Source: Macrolepiota albuminosa (taxonomy: Eukaryota; Basidiomycota; Agaricomycetes; Agaricales; Agaricaceae). Taken from it: a DNA stretch of 64,000 nt. The DNA is taken from contig JAMWFC010000085.1 of NCBI GenBank assembly GCA_027475525.1, positions 558,001-622,000 on the forward strand, written 5' to 3'. Shown here in pieces: positions 24,592 through 34,901 of the stretch. Made by a program: the position numbers and the translations under genes. Below the pieces are notes generated by a model, which had not been told where the DNA came from, searched no databases, and saw only the letters and a program-made list of their open reading frames with translations. Within the stretch, counting starts at the first letter, position 1. Each line of letters begins with the position of its first letter.

Positions 24592-25767
24592 AAGTGATCC
24601 ATCCTTCTTCTTGGCAAATAGAATTGGAGCTCTAGCAGGGGAGGCCAAGAGGCAAATGAAACTTTTGCTGAGCATCTCATCATGGTAGTCCTTGAGGGTG
24701 CAGAGCTCAACTTCTAACATGTTGTAAACTTTACCAAAGAGGGGGGAAACCCTTTCTTTGAGATTGATTGTATGGTTATAGGGGTGGTGAGGGGGAATCT
24801 CCTTGGCACCTGCTTTGGGTCAGCAAATTCATGATACTCCAGGAGAACTACTTCTCATAAGATCTGCTCCTTGGTTTTCCTTTCTGAGGGGATAGTATCT
24901 ATCTGCAGGTGTTCTTCCTAGAGAGGGCAAGGTGTGCAGTTGGGACATAGGTATTTCTTCTTGCATGAGGCATGCAAAAGGGGCAGCCCCAATGATTTTG
25001 ATATCAAGTGCTTCAGTGTCAATCAGAGTTGTTGGGCTGCAAGTTGGAATGGGGGCAATGTAGTACTTGGTTGCAAGTAGTACTGATAGTTCTGGGGCTT
25101 TCTTGAAGTCTTAGAAAATTTCCTCTAATCCACACTGGTGCTTGATGATAAGGTTGATGTATTGAGTGCTTCACAGAATATCAAATATCCTGCAATGCAG
25201 AAGAAAGTTCTCAATAAACTCCAGCCTAAGTAGTTCACTCTCTGGGAACCACTGAGCCTTTAGATCACATGACTTTTTGCTCTTGACCTCCCAGCATTCC
25301 TGACCTAATTTGTTGTTCCATTTTCCATTTTGGTGATGCATATTTCACTGCCACCATTCCATTCATCTCTTTCTTCCTCCATTCAATGCATGTGCCACCA
25401 TTCTATTCATTTCTTTTGACACCCCTCCATGCTTCTTTCTCTTTCCCCTTTCAGTCATATCAAATTGAGCATTGTCAGATCAGATCTTGATCTAGATCAT
25501 CACAATTTGATCTCATTTTATCACCTCTGCCAGCTCCCATGCTTCCCCTTCCCATAACAGTGGTTGGACTATTGTTGAGTTGATAGCTTGAGCTGGTCCC
25601 TGCCCTTTGTTCTGTACTGTCTGTGTATTTATTGGGGTGTTTTTGGAGATATAATTTGTTGGAACTGCTACCAGGAGGCTTATAGTTTTCACCCTTATGA
25701 TTAAATGTTTATTTTGACTTCTGGTGCATGGTGTGTCCCTGACTGCTGGTACAGTGTTGTATCAACA
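24592..25767 (-). pseudogene. Ty3/Gypsy fragment (Gy-D): LTR plus protease/RT start, reversed
   Basis: Read on the minus strand, an LTR begins TGTTGATACAACACTG at 25767 and runs inward several hundred bp. It is followed by degenerate coding sequence with IDTEALDIKIIGAAPF (protease-like) near 24990 and the pre-RT block HPYNHTINLKE...FAKKKDGSL ending near 24592. It stops abruptly against Hel-2. The first part is homologous to the plus-strand fragment at 46513-47458. Confidence 0.65.
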
Positions 25768-25789
25768 GTACCTCTGACTATATGTCAAC

Positions 25790-26310
25790 TATTTGCAGGA
25801 CAACTGGTGTGTCAAACTCCCTCTTGCTGAGTTCACATATAATAACACACCACACTCTACCACTAGTGTATCATCTTTCTTTGCCAACAAAGGGTACCAC
25901 TCCTGACTGACCCTCTTGCTCTGAGACATACCATCACATACCACCCATGAGGTTGCCCAGAACCTCTGATTTTTCTACAAGTTTCTCTAGAAAGAGATTG
26001 GCATTGCAAACCAGGCCTACACAAAACATAATGCAAGGCCATCCCTTATTGGACTCCTGAGACAAAGGTATGATTAGATCAATGTCACCTCTGCACCTCT
26101 CTGAAACTCAATCACAAGTGTCTTGGTCTATTCAAAATTTTGAAGTGTCCCACACCTACAAGATTGAGCTCTTTCCAGGGCTCAAGAATCTATATCTGGT
26201 TTTTTATGTCCACTTCCTAGAACAACACCCCCTGGACCTCTTTTCTAAGTGATGCTCCAAACCTCCTCCTCTGGTTGAGGTTCAAAGGCAAACACCACTA
26301 GAGCAAGTAT
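25790..26310 (+). pseudogene. Ty3/Gypsy integrase C-terminal fragment (Gy-E)
   Basis: The plus strand reads [44 protein letters not shown] and then weak similarity to the integrase C-terminal region, with several stops. This is typical of the Tf1/sushi-like Gypsy group and different from Gy-A. No LTR is attached. Confidence 0.7.
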
Positions 26311-28924
26311 GTACATTTATTATTTTTACAATATCAACAGTAATGACTAAGAGACTAAAAAGTACAGTCCAAGAGAAGAAGAAAAAAACAAGTCCACCTA
26401 ATGAGGGGCCCCTTTCTCATCCCCCTTTTCTTTGCTGAGCCTTGCTAGCCACCTCCTGTGCCTCTTCTCCTCCACCTCCCCCCAGCTGTGCTTTTGTGAT
26501 GCCTTCTCCACCAGCTAATCTCAAGATAGGAGCTGCTCACTCATGTTCTGGGAGCCAGAATATTCCTCTGCTAATGAGCACGCACCAGCCTCCTTAACAA
26601 GCACTATGGGCTGGCCCTGACCCCCTGCTCTGATAGTGCCTCCTCTGGACTTCTCTGCAGATGCCACCAGTGGGCCACACTGGCTGACATATTCCTAGTC
26701 TGAGGCCCCCCCTGACTCCCCTAATGGCCCTCCCTCTGACTCCATGACCCAGATCCTCTTTTCTACACTCATCCTCTGAGTAAGCCACTTGAGTGACCAC
26801 CCTTGCTCCCACAACACACAATGCTATAGTGCTGACATGGAGCACTGCCCATGGTTGAGACAGCACACTTTGCACACCAACAAATCTCATCACAACAAGG
26901 GGCTCAGAAGTGCAAACAGACATAGCACCATCCAGCAAGCACAGTGCACACACTGGAAACAGCATCAGGAGTGACCCAGAGGAATGAAACTACTTACCAG
27001 TCCATTGCAGACATACCAAGAATGGGTGGGCAGGTCTTAGGCCCTTGCCAGAGCTTGCTGATAGATGTCTTTAATTACCCTCACCAGCAGAATGTGCAGG
27101 TTCTTGGAGACCACTGAGATGGTCCCTGGGGCCATCTCAAAATGTGGAAGGCAGCAAGGGGCAAGACAAGGACAGTGATAGAAGCAAGGTTGAATCATTA
27201 TCCATGCAATACTAGGCATGAGAAGACTGGGCCCCCACCTCAGAGGCAGGCTCCAGAGGGTGGCTCAGGCCTGCCTCTGAAGCAGACTCCAGAAGATGGC
27301 TGGGACCTGTCTCTAAAACGATGTTGCTTTAAAAGGGAAGTCAGACATGCCAAGCAGGACAGCCACAGAACCACTCATGTTGTTATGTGAGTGCTGCCAC
27401 ATGCTCCCAATCAAGCCAACACTAGTACCTAGCATTCTGGGCTTCCCATGAAACACAGGGTACAACTTTGGTGGTAGGGGGAGACATCAGAAAATGGGAT
27501 GGTGTATGCAACATAGTTGAGACTGATGATAAAATATTTTTTTTGCTACATGTCAAAAACACAGGGCCCTGGCTCTCATGCTTAGACCTCTAGGCCAAAC
27601 TACTAGCAGTGTGTGCTTTGGAGGGTCTCAGCACTGAGGAAGTGGTGCTGTCACAACCTCCTACTCAGGAACTACCCCCAGACACCTCCAAACCACCTTC
27701 TGGAACCCTCTCACCAATCCTACAATACAACCACCAATGCTTGTCATCACAACTACCAACACCACCATCATGTACATCAAACTCTGCCATTACACATACC
27801 CTTCTGACAGCCTCTGCACCACAGACTCCAGGATCACCCACCATTATGGCCATTGCCCCATGATCAATGCTTGAATCACACTGATCACCCTAGCTATCAC
27901 ACATCATACATCATGTCATTCCTTACATGCCAATTGATTGTGCACTTTGCATGCACAATCTTCAGCATATAGTCTCCTCTCTATCTGCTGCCACTCATTA
28001 ATTTCTGGGAACTGTCTCAGACACTCCAGGATCTTCTCAGACACCCAGAATAACTGCTTGTAGTACTTATAGTTGTAGTTATTCTTTTATATTATCTTAA
28101 TCTTGATATCACAAATTACTGTTTGTGTGCTCCTTGATTGACTGGCATGTTTGGCTGGCATGCATACTTTGAGATTGGTATGCACTTTGTAGCTCTAAGT
28201 TTGTTAATCCCAGTTTTATTTTAGAACTCCTGGTTCTCAACTTGACCTCAATCTTTCTTTGTTCTCTGGCTTCCCTGCCCCAAACTAAATCTCTAACACT
28301 GGGTTTAACTTTTCTTTTGCATCTTGAACCTTGGAGCACAGCCCAAAGTCCCAAACACCTAAGTACATATAGATCAAGTCCACCTTATAAGGGTGTTGTT
28401 TCACCTGGAAGGCCCTCAAGTCAGCAGTACCTGATACCTGTAACAAATTCTACTAATATGTCTTCTCAGCAATTATTGACTCATCTTGGTCAATTAGTAT
28501 GAAAATTGGTTACTGAAGTAGTAAACTTGGAAGAGCAACAGTGCATAAAAAAATCCTAAATATGCTGCAGCTGTTTTTGAAGAAATATAACATTGAAACT
28601 TGTTCATCAGGTTATACTTATTGCACTGGTGCAAGTATTGAATTTCTAAAAAGCAAAATATCTCTTTCAAATCTACTCAATTAGTGTTTTTTAATTGAAC
28701 CCCTATTTTAGAAATTTTAATATTCAGTACAATTAGAGAAAAATAATGAAAAACAAAAAATATAAATCATGTGCTATCAATTGCCTTTTCAACCTGCTTT
28801 TGCTATTACAAGACATGCTGCACAAGAAACAAGTCTTCCACATATTTTAGATTGGTTACCCTGGCTTATCAAGTTCTCTAGAGCTACTTGTATTATCTGC
28901 CATGTAGTACTGGGGCTAATTTTT
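26311..28924. other. Decayed sequence without a recognisable gene
   Basis: This 2.6-kb stretch holds only short open frames on both strands with no family motif. There are A+T-rich parts near 28500-28900 and Pro/Ser/Thr-rich frames near 27600-27860. Given its surroundings it is most likely very old transposon debris, but I cannot assign it. Confidence 0.4.
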
Positions 28925-29437
28925 TTCCCACTAGTTTCGTGAGGACTCAGTAGATGTATGTCCATCTATGTCCTCACAAGTCAAGTTAGAGAACTTGGTG
29001 GACAGCAACTGAGAGGCAGAAGCCTCAGATTGTGAGGACATGCAGTTCTTACAGGAGTGGCCAGCCCTTCTATCCAAGTGCAACTGGGTATATGATTCTT
29101 GAATGCTACAGGAATAGAACAAGCTAGTGGCAGCCACTTGTGCACAAAATGCACACCAACAATGGACAACTGTTGTGTCTGAGGATTGTCAGCCAGCTAT
29201 GGACAAAGTATCTGTGGCATACTTTATTAAACAAGAAAGATCCTTGTGGCCTGCAAGGCAGCAAGAGCAGACCATCCACTAAAGTTGCATATACCCCATG
29301 AATGTGTTGATTGGGTTCTTGATGTGTGCAAGCAATATAAACAGCAGCCATGTCTACCATTGGATATGGTTGAAGTACTTTCTCTGATGCATCAAAAAGG
29401 AAAACAGAAGGTGACAAGCCTTTGTAAGGACTACATT
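28925..29437 (+). pseudogene. Gypsy pol N-terminal fragment (Gy-C), target of Gy-B
   Basis: It aligns colinearly with 54195-54690 in Gy-G, which lies between protease and RT. Stops and frameshifts are frequent. It is cut at 29437 where the LTR of Gy-B begins, so it is the older sequence into which Gy-B inserted. Confidence 0.65.
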
Positions 29438-29611
29438 TGTAACAGAGCATCACACATGTTACTAGTGTCAACAACGCTATATGCTTTCAGTAGAGTATTA
29501 TGTAAGATAACATCTTGTATTCACTCTAGTTCTAGTCAATCCAATACTGCGGTCTGATTCAGCACGGTGTGATACACACAAGATAGTTCTAGCTCATAAC
29601 CAATGGTTACA
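29438..29611 (+). repeat. 5' LTR of Gy-B
   Basis: It begins TGTAACAGAG and ends ATGGTTACA. It shares TCAACAACGCTATA and the GTAGAGTATTATGTAAG block with the LTR that starts at 63934. Confidence 0.75.
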
Positions 29612-29721
29612 TTTTTTTGAATCTTCTGCTATCAGCTTTAGACTCTAGGCTTGTTACCGACTAGGCAACTCATCACAAAACCTCTTGATTTCTGTGGGCA
29701 TCATGTTGAAAATGTGCTTCC

Positions 29722-32225
29722 ATGACTAGCTCTCTTGATCCAGACCCCCCTTTTCCAGCATCAGATACAGGTGATCCACCTGTGTCTCAAGCTGTTTGGA
29801 TGCAACCTGTGTCTACTTACCAGCCCCCACCAAAGCAGGATGAAAAGTTACCTCACAATGTTAGCGTGAGCTTTGGAATGCCAGGTGGGCTATCCATATA
29901 ACAGATAATGTCCATTGTACAGCCTGGTGGTACATCAGGGGAGAGATCCACAGTCTCAGGAGTGTCACTACCAGTGAGCCAAATGCCCTCACTGATGTAT
30001 CCGGTATTGCCCAAGAGCTCATCAGCTCAGTCTGAAGGTCAACCAGACCTTACTCAGTATTCAGAGATAGTGCAAGGCAGCACTTTCATGCATAGCACCC
30101 CATTCTAGACTGCACCAACTGAACAGCATTTGGAGTATGTGGTGGACGCTGCCACTGAACCAGGACCGTCGTTGTTGACAACACATAGACAGAAGCAAGG
30201 ACTAACAATACTGGTCAGTAGGGAGGATGATGATGTTGTAAGGTTAGGAAAGGTGCCATTGGTGCCTAGACCCCAGAAGTTGCAGGGAAGTGTCAGCAAA
30301 CAGCTGCAGGTGAGGCATGAAGGCCTCAGGAGAGTTCTGGACTTGGACTCTGAACTGGAGTCCTCAGATGATGAGGAAAGTAAAAAGTCACATTTGACCC
30401 TGTATATCCAGTTATAGCTGGTATTGGACCAATATCCATCAGTTGCAAAGGAATCAATGTGAAAGTGTCTACAGCTTTACGTAGTAAACATCTACAGTTA
30501 ATGGCTGCTAAGAGCCATGATGTACCTCGTGCAGATTTGACTGAATATATTGAACTATTTGTGCATATCTTCAAACTTGAAGTGGTGGAATACCTCAAGC
30601 ACAAAGCAGCATGAGGGTCAGCTGTCTCAATGGCCACTCTGGCCAATTCAATGGAATCTGAAATAAGTGTGCACTGACAAGCGCCATTGATTGCAGACGC
30701 AATGGAATTGCTGAATGTGCTTTACCAGGCTAATGAGTCCCAGCAAGACTATGCCAGGCATCAGAATGCTGCAACCCATCAATGCAACATTAGTGGTGTG
30801 CCTCAGCAGGCATTATTTGAAGTAGAGACTGTGATGATGACTCCAGCAGAGCCAGAGGCACTACTTGCTGTGCAAGAGGTCAAAACACTTCAAAAGCAAG
30901 TTACTATCAAAGACAAGGTGGACAAAGTCCACATTCCTGAGGAGCAAATGTGACCATGACACATAGTATGATGCATCCACCTGGTGGACAACTGGGATGA
31001 ACATGTCAATTACCAGAGGATGCACAACCAGGACTTGCACAAACATGGTGAGTCATTAATTGATGACCAGGGAATAGCCTTTGAAGGGCATGAAGGTGTA
31101 ATGCCTGTTGATGATATGCAGTGACAATTTGCTGCTCAAACTACTGAACTGGACAGAGATCCAGAAGGTAGTGATAATAGTAGTGATCACTACAATAGAA
31201 GGGAGCCAAATTATTGCAATAACAATGGTGGGGGTTGTGATTGTCAACAGAACAATTGAGACAATAATAATCATCATAATAAAGGCAGGCAGGCTGGTGG
31301 AGCACCAGTGGATCAAGAAGTGAGGCAACAGCCTACCCCATGGCCAGAAAGAATGGCCAACAAACACCTGTTTTGCAGTCCCCAGGCATTCTTGATGCCC
31401 ACCTCTCATGATTTGCATGAAACTATGCCTGGAATAAATGAGGCAGTCAGGATTCATATGGATCATATGCATGACCATCTTACCCAACTGGTAGATGACT
31501 TCCTTGGAGTCAGATTTAAATTCCCTGCTGGGGTAAGTCCCCGTAAATCTGATGGTAAGCATATATGTGCATATGCTGGAGAGCATAGGTTCTCTCAGCT
31601 GGAGGACTGGGCCATGGACATCTGTTACCATTTGGCAGCTTGCTGCTATAGCGGAGATGATATGAGCCAAGAGAGGATATTCATGTTGCACAAATTTATG
31701 GAGGGCGTAGCTCACGCTGAGGGCCTGTGAACTGTCAGGCAGTGAAAGTGAGAACTTTCTTGGCTAAATGGTCAGGGATGGAGAACAATCACAATCTGTG
31801 ATTTGTTGTCCGCAAGACAATCCCTGGAGGCCAATGGCCTTGACCAAAACCTGCTGGATATCTGCCAGCGAGAGATAGTCAACCTTTTTTGGGTCAAAAC
31901 CAGGTAGCAATGAAAGGGGGTATAGTGCCTGCAGTGCGTATGGCTAGCAAACCTAATGTGGGTTCTGGAGTGGCCCAGAAAAGGCCTGCAAGAGACTCCT
32001 CAGCATGCTACAATTGTAGGAGGGCTGGACATTTCACTAAGGAATGTCCTGCTCTGCCCAAGGCACACATCCGAGCAGCCCATATGGCTGCAGCCCCCAG
32101 TGATGTTGTTAGTGACAACAAGGACAAGGAGGTCATTGAGGAGGCTGAGAAAGAGCCACAAGTGGAGGCTGATGGCTCAGAAGTGGATGATGCTGAAAGC
32201 ATTCAGATAGATGGCCACATAGAGA
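29722..32225 (+). pseudogene. Gag of Gy-B
   Basis: From an ATG 110 bp after the LTR, a Pro/Ser-rich N-terminus (MTSSLDPDPPFPASD) is followed by degenerate sequence. The capsid-like part at 31308-31730 (FSQLEDWAMDICYHLA) matches Gy-G FSDLEDWAIDVCTHLA. A CCHC zinc knuckle CYNCRRAGHFTKEC lies near 32010, and an acidic tail ends where the KDZ element begins. Several stops and frameshifts are present. Confidence 0.75.
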
Positions 32226-32847
32226 CATCACAACGGTACGTGTCATACGTTGTACGGGAGCCCGCTTTGTGCCATACCATACGTGTCCAGCAGAGTCCGC
32301 TACACTGGAGCGGAGCAGTCCCCACAGTGCTGTAGAATACAGAGCCGCGGACGTGTCACAATGTGCTGTATGACACAGTCCAGTGGATCGATAAAAGGCG
32401 GGCACACACATGCACACGCAGGCCCAGCGGATGCCAGCGGACACTAGCGGACGTCAATGTGTGCCAGCGGCTGCCGGCGGGCATCAGCACACGAGTGAAA
32501 ACCTCCTCCATTGGCGGACTTCATGGCATGAATAAACCCTCCTCGAGGTTCCCCACTTCCCTCCCCTCTCCATTCCTCCCCGCAATAACTCGAGGCTGCG
32601 TGTCTCCCCTTCCATCCTTTTCCCACCCCCAACACCAGCGTACGTCCATGAAAGGGCCCTGAAAATCTACGCAGGCCTATGCAAGCCACCAGTAGACATC
32701 CACGCAGACGTACGTCGACGGACTCAAACCTACGTGGGCCCTCCCAGGCCTGCGCAGGACACCAGCGGACATCCACAGAGGCCTACGCAGGTCCACGGGG
32801 TCTGGTTGGACCAAGAAAAAAGGTAACGTCGACTTGCCCGTCGTATG

Positions 32848-32926
32848 CCTGTGGGGGGGGAATCGAACCCCCGGCCTTGGGAAAGCCTCCAGCAACGGAA
32901 CGCACATTTAACCGTTGCACCACAGG
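32848..32926 (-). tRNA. tRNA-like sequence in left TIR
   Basis: Read on the minus strand: a perfect 7-bp acceptor-like stem (CCTGTGG/CCACAGG), A-box-like TGGTGCAACGG, a T-arm of five or more G-C pairs with a perfect B box GGTTCGATTCC, and a short stem (GGCTT/AGGCC) where a type II variable arm would lie. Length is 79 nt. The anticodon arm is weak (loop GTTGCT), so isotype is uncertain and a tRNA-derived SINE head is an alternative. Confidence 0.5.
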
Positions 32927-33045
32927 TCCGTTACTAATGGATAGATTCAAAGGTCGGATAACACAATGAACAGATGCCCACCTACGTTTCCGCAGGTTCC
33001 CGTATGGATTTTTTGAGGTGGAAGGGGGGTGGCATACCTCCCAAA

Positions 33046-33199
33046 AGAGTTTTCGTGGCCTGAAAGGGGCGTTGGCATCAGCAGCCATCAGCTGGCATCC
33101 GTCGGAGTTCGTCGGCAGCCGTAGAGTTTTCGTGGCCTGAAAGGGGCGTTGGCATCAGCAGCCATCAGCTGGCATCCGTCGGAGTTCGTCGGCAGCCGT
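33046..33199. repeat. Perfect 77-bp tandem duplication in the left KDZ TIR
   Basis: Copies at 33046 and 33123 are identical; the right TIR has one copy of this part. Confidence 0.9.
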
Positions 33200-33706
33200 T
33201 GTGACCCGCTGGCATCCGTTGGCATCTGTCGTGCATCCATTGGCATCTGCCAGATATCTGCTGGTATCCGTCAGCATCCACGGAAATCCGTCAGCAACCC
33301 CTGGCATCATCCGGCATCAGGGTGGGAGAGAAGGAAACGGGGTGCGTGGGTGTCCGCCGCATGGGGTGGCATCTCGGAGAGCATGGGGGGTGGCAGAAGA
33401 GCGATGGAGGTGGGGAGAAAGAGGGGGAAGGGGGAAGGGGAGGAGCATGGGTGTCCGCTGGTACCCCAGTGGACGTAGCAGATGTCGGACATCAGGTCAG
33501 GGGGGAGGAGGGAAGTGGGGTGCATGTGGTGGACAGGGGTGGCATGTGAGGTAGTGTGGGGAGTGGAGAGGATGGCACTGGGGAGAAAGAGGGGGAAGGG
33601 CGGAAGAGAGTGCGTGAGTGTCCGCTGTCCGCTGGCATGCCAGCAGACGGTAGCGGACGGTAGCTGACATCGGCATGTGAGCCAGCTGATGTCAGCAGTG
33701 CAACCA

Positions 33707-33790
33707 GTCCCAGTGGTTCAGTGGAATATTTGTTTATTGATATTCAATATTGTGTACAGCGGTGGGTTCTACTCCCCCTACTCCACCTTA
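33707..33790 (+). repeat. tRNA-like unit, left subterminal
   Basis: A-box-like TGGTTCAGTGG and B-box-like GGGTTCTACTCCC enclose a TTGATATTCAATATTGTG core. The same unit occurs inverted at about 48441-48512. Confidence 0.5.
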
Positions 33791-33899
33791 ATGGGGTCTA
33801 ATGGTGACAATGGAATATTGAGAGGCGGGTTGGACTCCTGCTAGTGACAAATATTTTAATAGGGCCTGTAAGCCCTAATAAAATATCCGTTCATCACTC

Positions 33900-34076
33900 G
33901 CTAGCATCATCAAGTTGATCCGTTAAAAACGCTAGAAATTACTGAAGCGGGTATGGGTTGGACGAAGTTGCGCATAGTCACGAGATCTGGAATGACCACA
34001 TGCGCAAAGACGACCAACCCATGCCACTGCAGAAATCTCTGGAGTTTTAAACGGATCACATTAATGATGCTAGCGG
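33900..34076. repeat. Imperfect palindrome (foldback), left subterminal
   Basis: Arms of about 60 bp (33901-33962 and 34010-34075) pair at roughly 80% by eye, sharing CTAGCATCAT, TGATCCGTT and ATGGGTTGG. A related, longer foldback lies at 48085-48350. Confidence 0.75.
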
Positions 34077-34097
34077 ACATCAGCAGCCTGCTGCTCT

Positions 34098-34175
34098 AAT
34101 ATGCACTAGCAGGAGTCAAACCCACCTCTTGTGCACAATATCAAATATCAATTTATCAATATTCCATTGTACCAC
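34098..34175 (-). repeat. tRNA-like unit, left subterminal (minus)
   Basis: On the minus strand: GCGCCTGTGGTACAATGG (A-box region), the TTGATATTTGATATTGTGCAC core, and GGGTTTGACTCC (B-box-like). It belongs to the same family as 47975-48056. Confidence 0.55.
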
Positions 34176-34383
34176 AGGCGCTTACTTAGAAGGGGGTCAA
34201 ACCTGCCTGTCAGTGGCCTATGGTAGTTGATCTGACCCACTCAATTTTCAGTATTGTGTGGAGTGGCAGGTTCGACTCCCCTAGTCCAGACTTCCCTAGT
34301 CCACCATAATGACGTATAATGGTGTCTTTTTATACTGCTGCATTTTTGCACTAGATGAAAACTGTACTAATTTTTGGTAAGGA

Positions 34384-34462
34384 TCTGTGGTCGAATGGAA
34401 TATTGATACATTGATATTTCATATTGTGCACAAGAGCCGGGTTCGAATCCCACTAGTGCACA
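34384..34462 (+). repeat. tRNA-like unit, left subterminal (plus)
   Basis: CTGTGGTCGAATGG fits an A box and GGGTTCGAATCCC is a perfect B box; the 3' end is CACTAGTGCA. The acceptor-type stem pairs poorly, so it is a relic or promoter-bearing repeat rather than a clear tRNA. Confidence 0.55.
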
Positions 34463-34900
34463 TCATTAGACATGACATAACTTTGTTTTACTAATTGTTA
34501 TTTACGTCTATATTCTTTCTACTGCCCAATTCGAGGGTTCGAGTCCCCCTTGTGTAATCATTGAAGAGTGTGTTGTTTTTTGCGTTCATGAGAGTGGCAT
34601 AACGGAACAAAACAATGGGATGGTTAATCTTAGTGGACCTGAGTCCTGTCCAAACTAATTGAAATGTCTGTAGTAAAGTGCTGTAGCCTAGTACACAATA
34701 CTAGAGTGATATTTATGTATAATCCACAGAATGTCCTGTGGTCTAGCAGAATATTGTCAGTTTATGTTCCTTCTAGTGCACAACTGGAGGTAACGGATCA
34801 AACGGATTTATAATGGATTTGTCAGTGGCACAACGGGACGGTTAATCTTGACGAAAAATAACCAATAGAAAAGCCAAGAATTATAGTAACTAAGGATTAA
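34463..34900. other. Left subterminal region with partial B-box relics, no gene
   Basis: Isolated B-box-like strings occur (GGGTTCGAGTCCC near 34533, and a partial unit near 34735). No coding signal is seen before gene D ends at 34902. Confidence 0.4.
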
Positions 34901-34901
34901 A

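Larger units (their letters stand above)
32226..33820 (+). repeat. Left TIR of the KDZ element
   Basis: It is homologous in reverse complement to 48430-50028. It contains a tRNA-like unit at 32848-32926 and a low-complexity zone near 33150-33320 made of GGCATCCGT-like units. An exact 77-bp duplication is at 33046/33123. Confidence 0.88.

Noticed and set aside
26311..28924. Possible host gene exons from short Pro/Thr-rich open frames
   Set aside because: No splice-consistent chain, no motif, and the same low-complexity frames appear on both strands.
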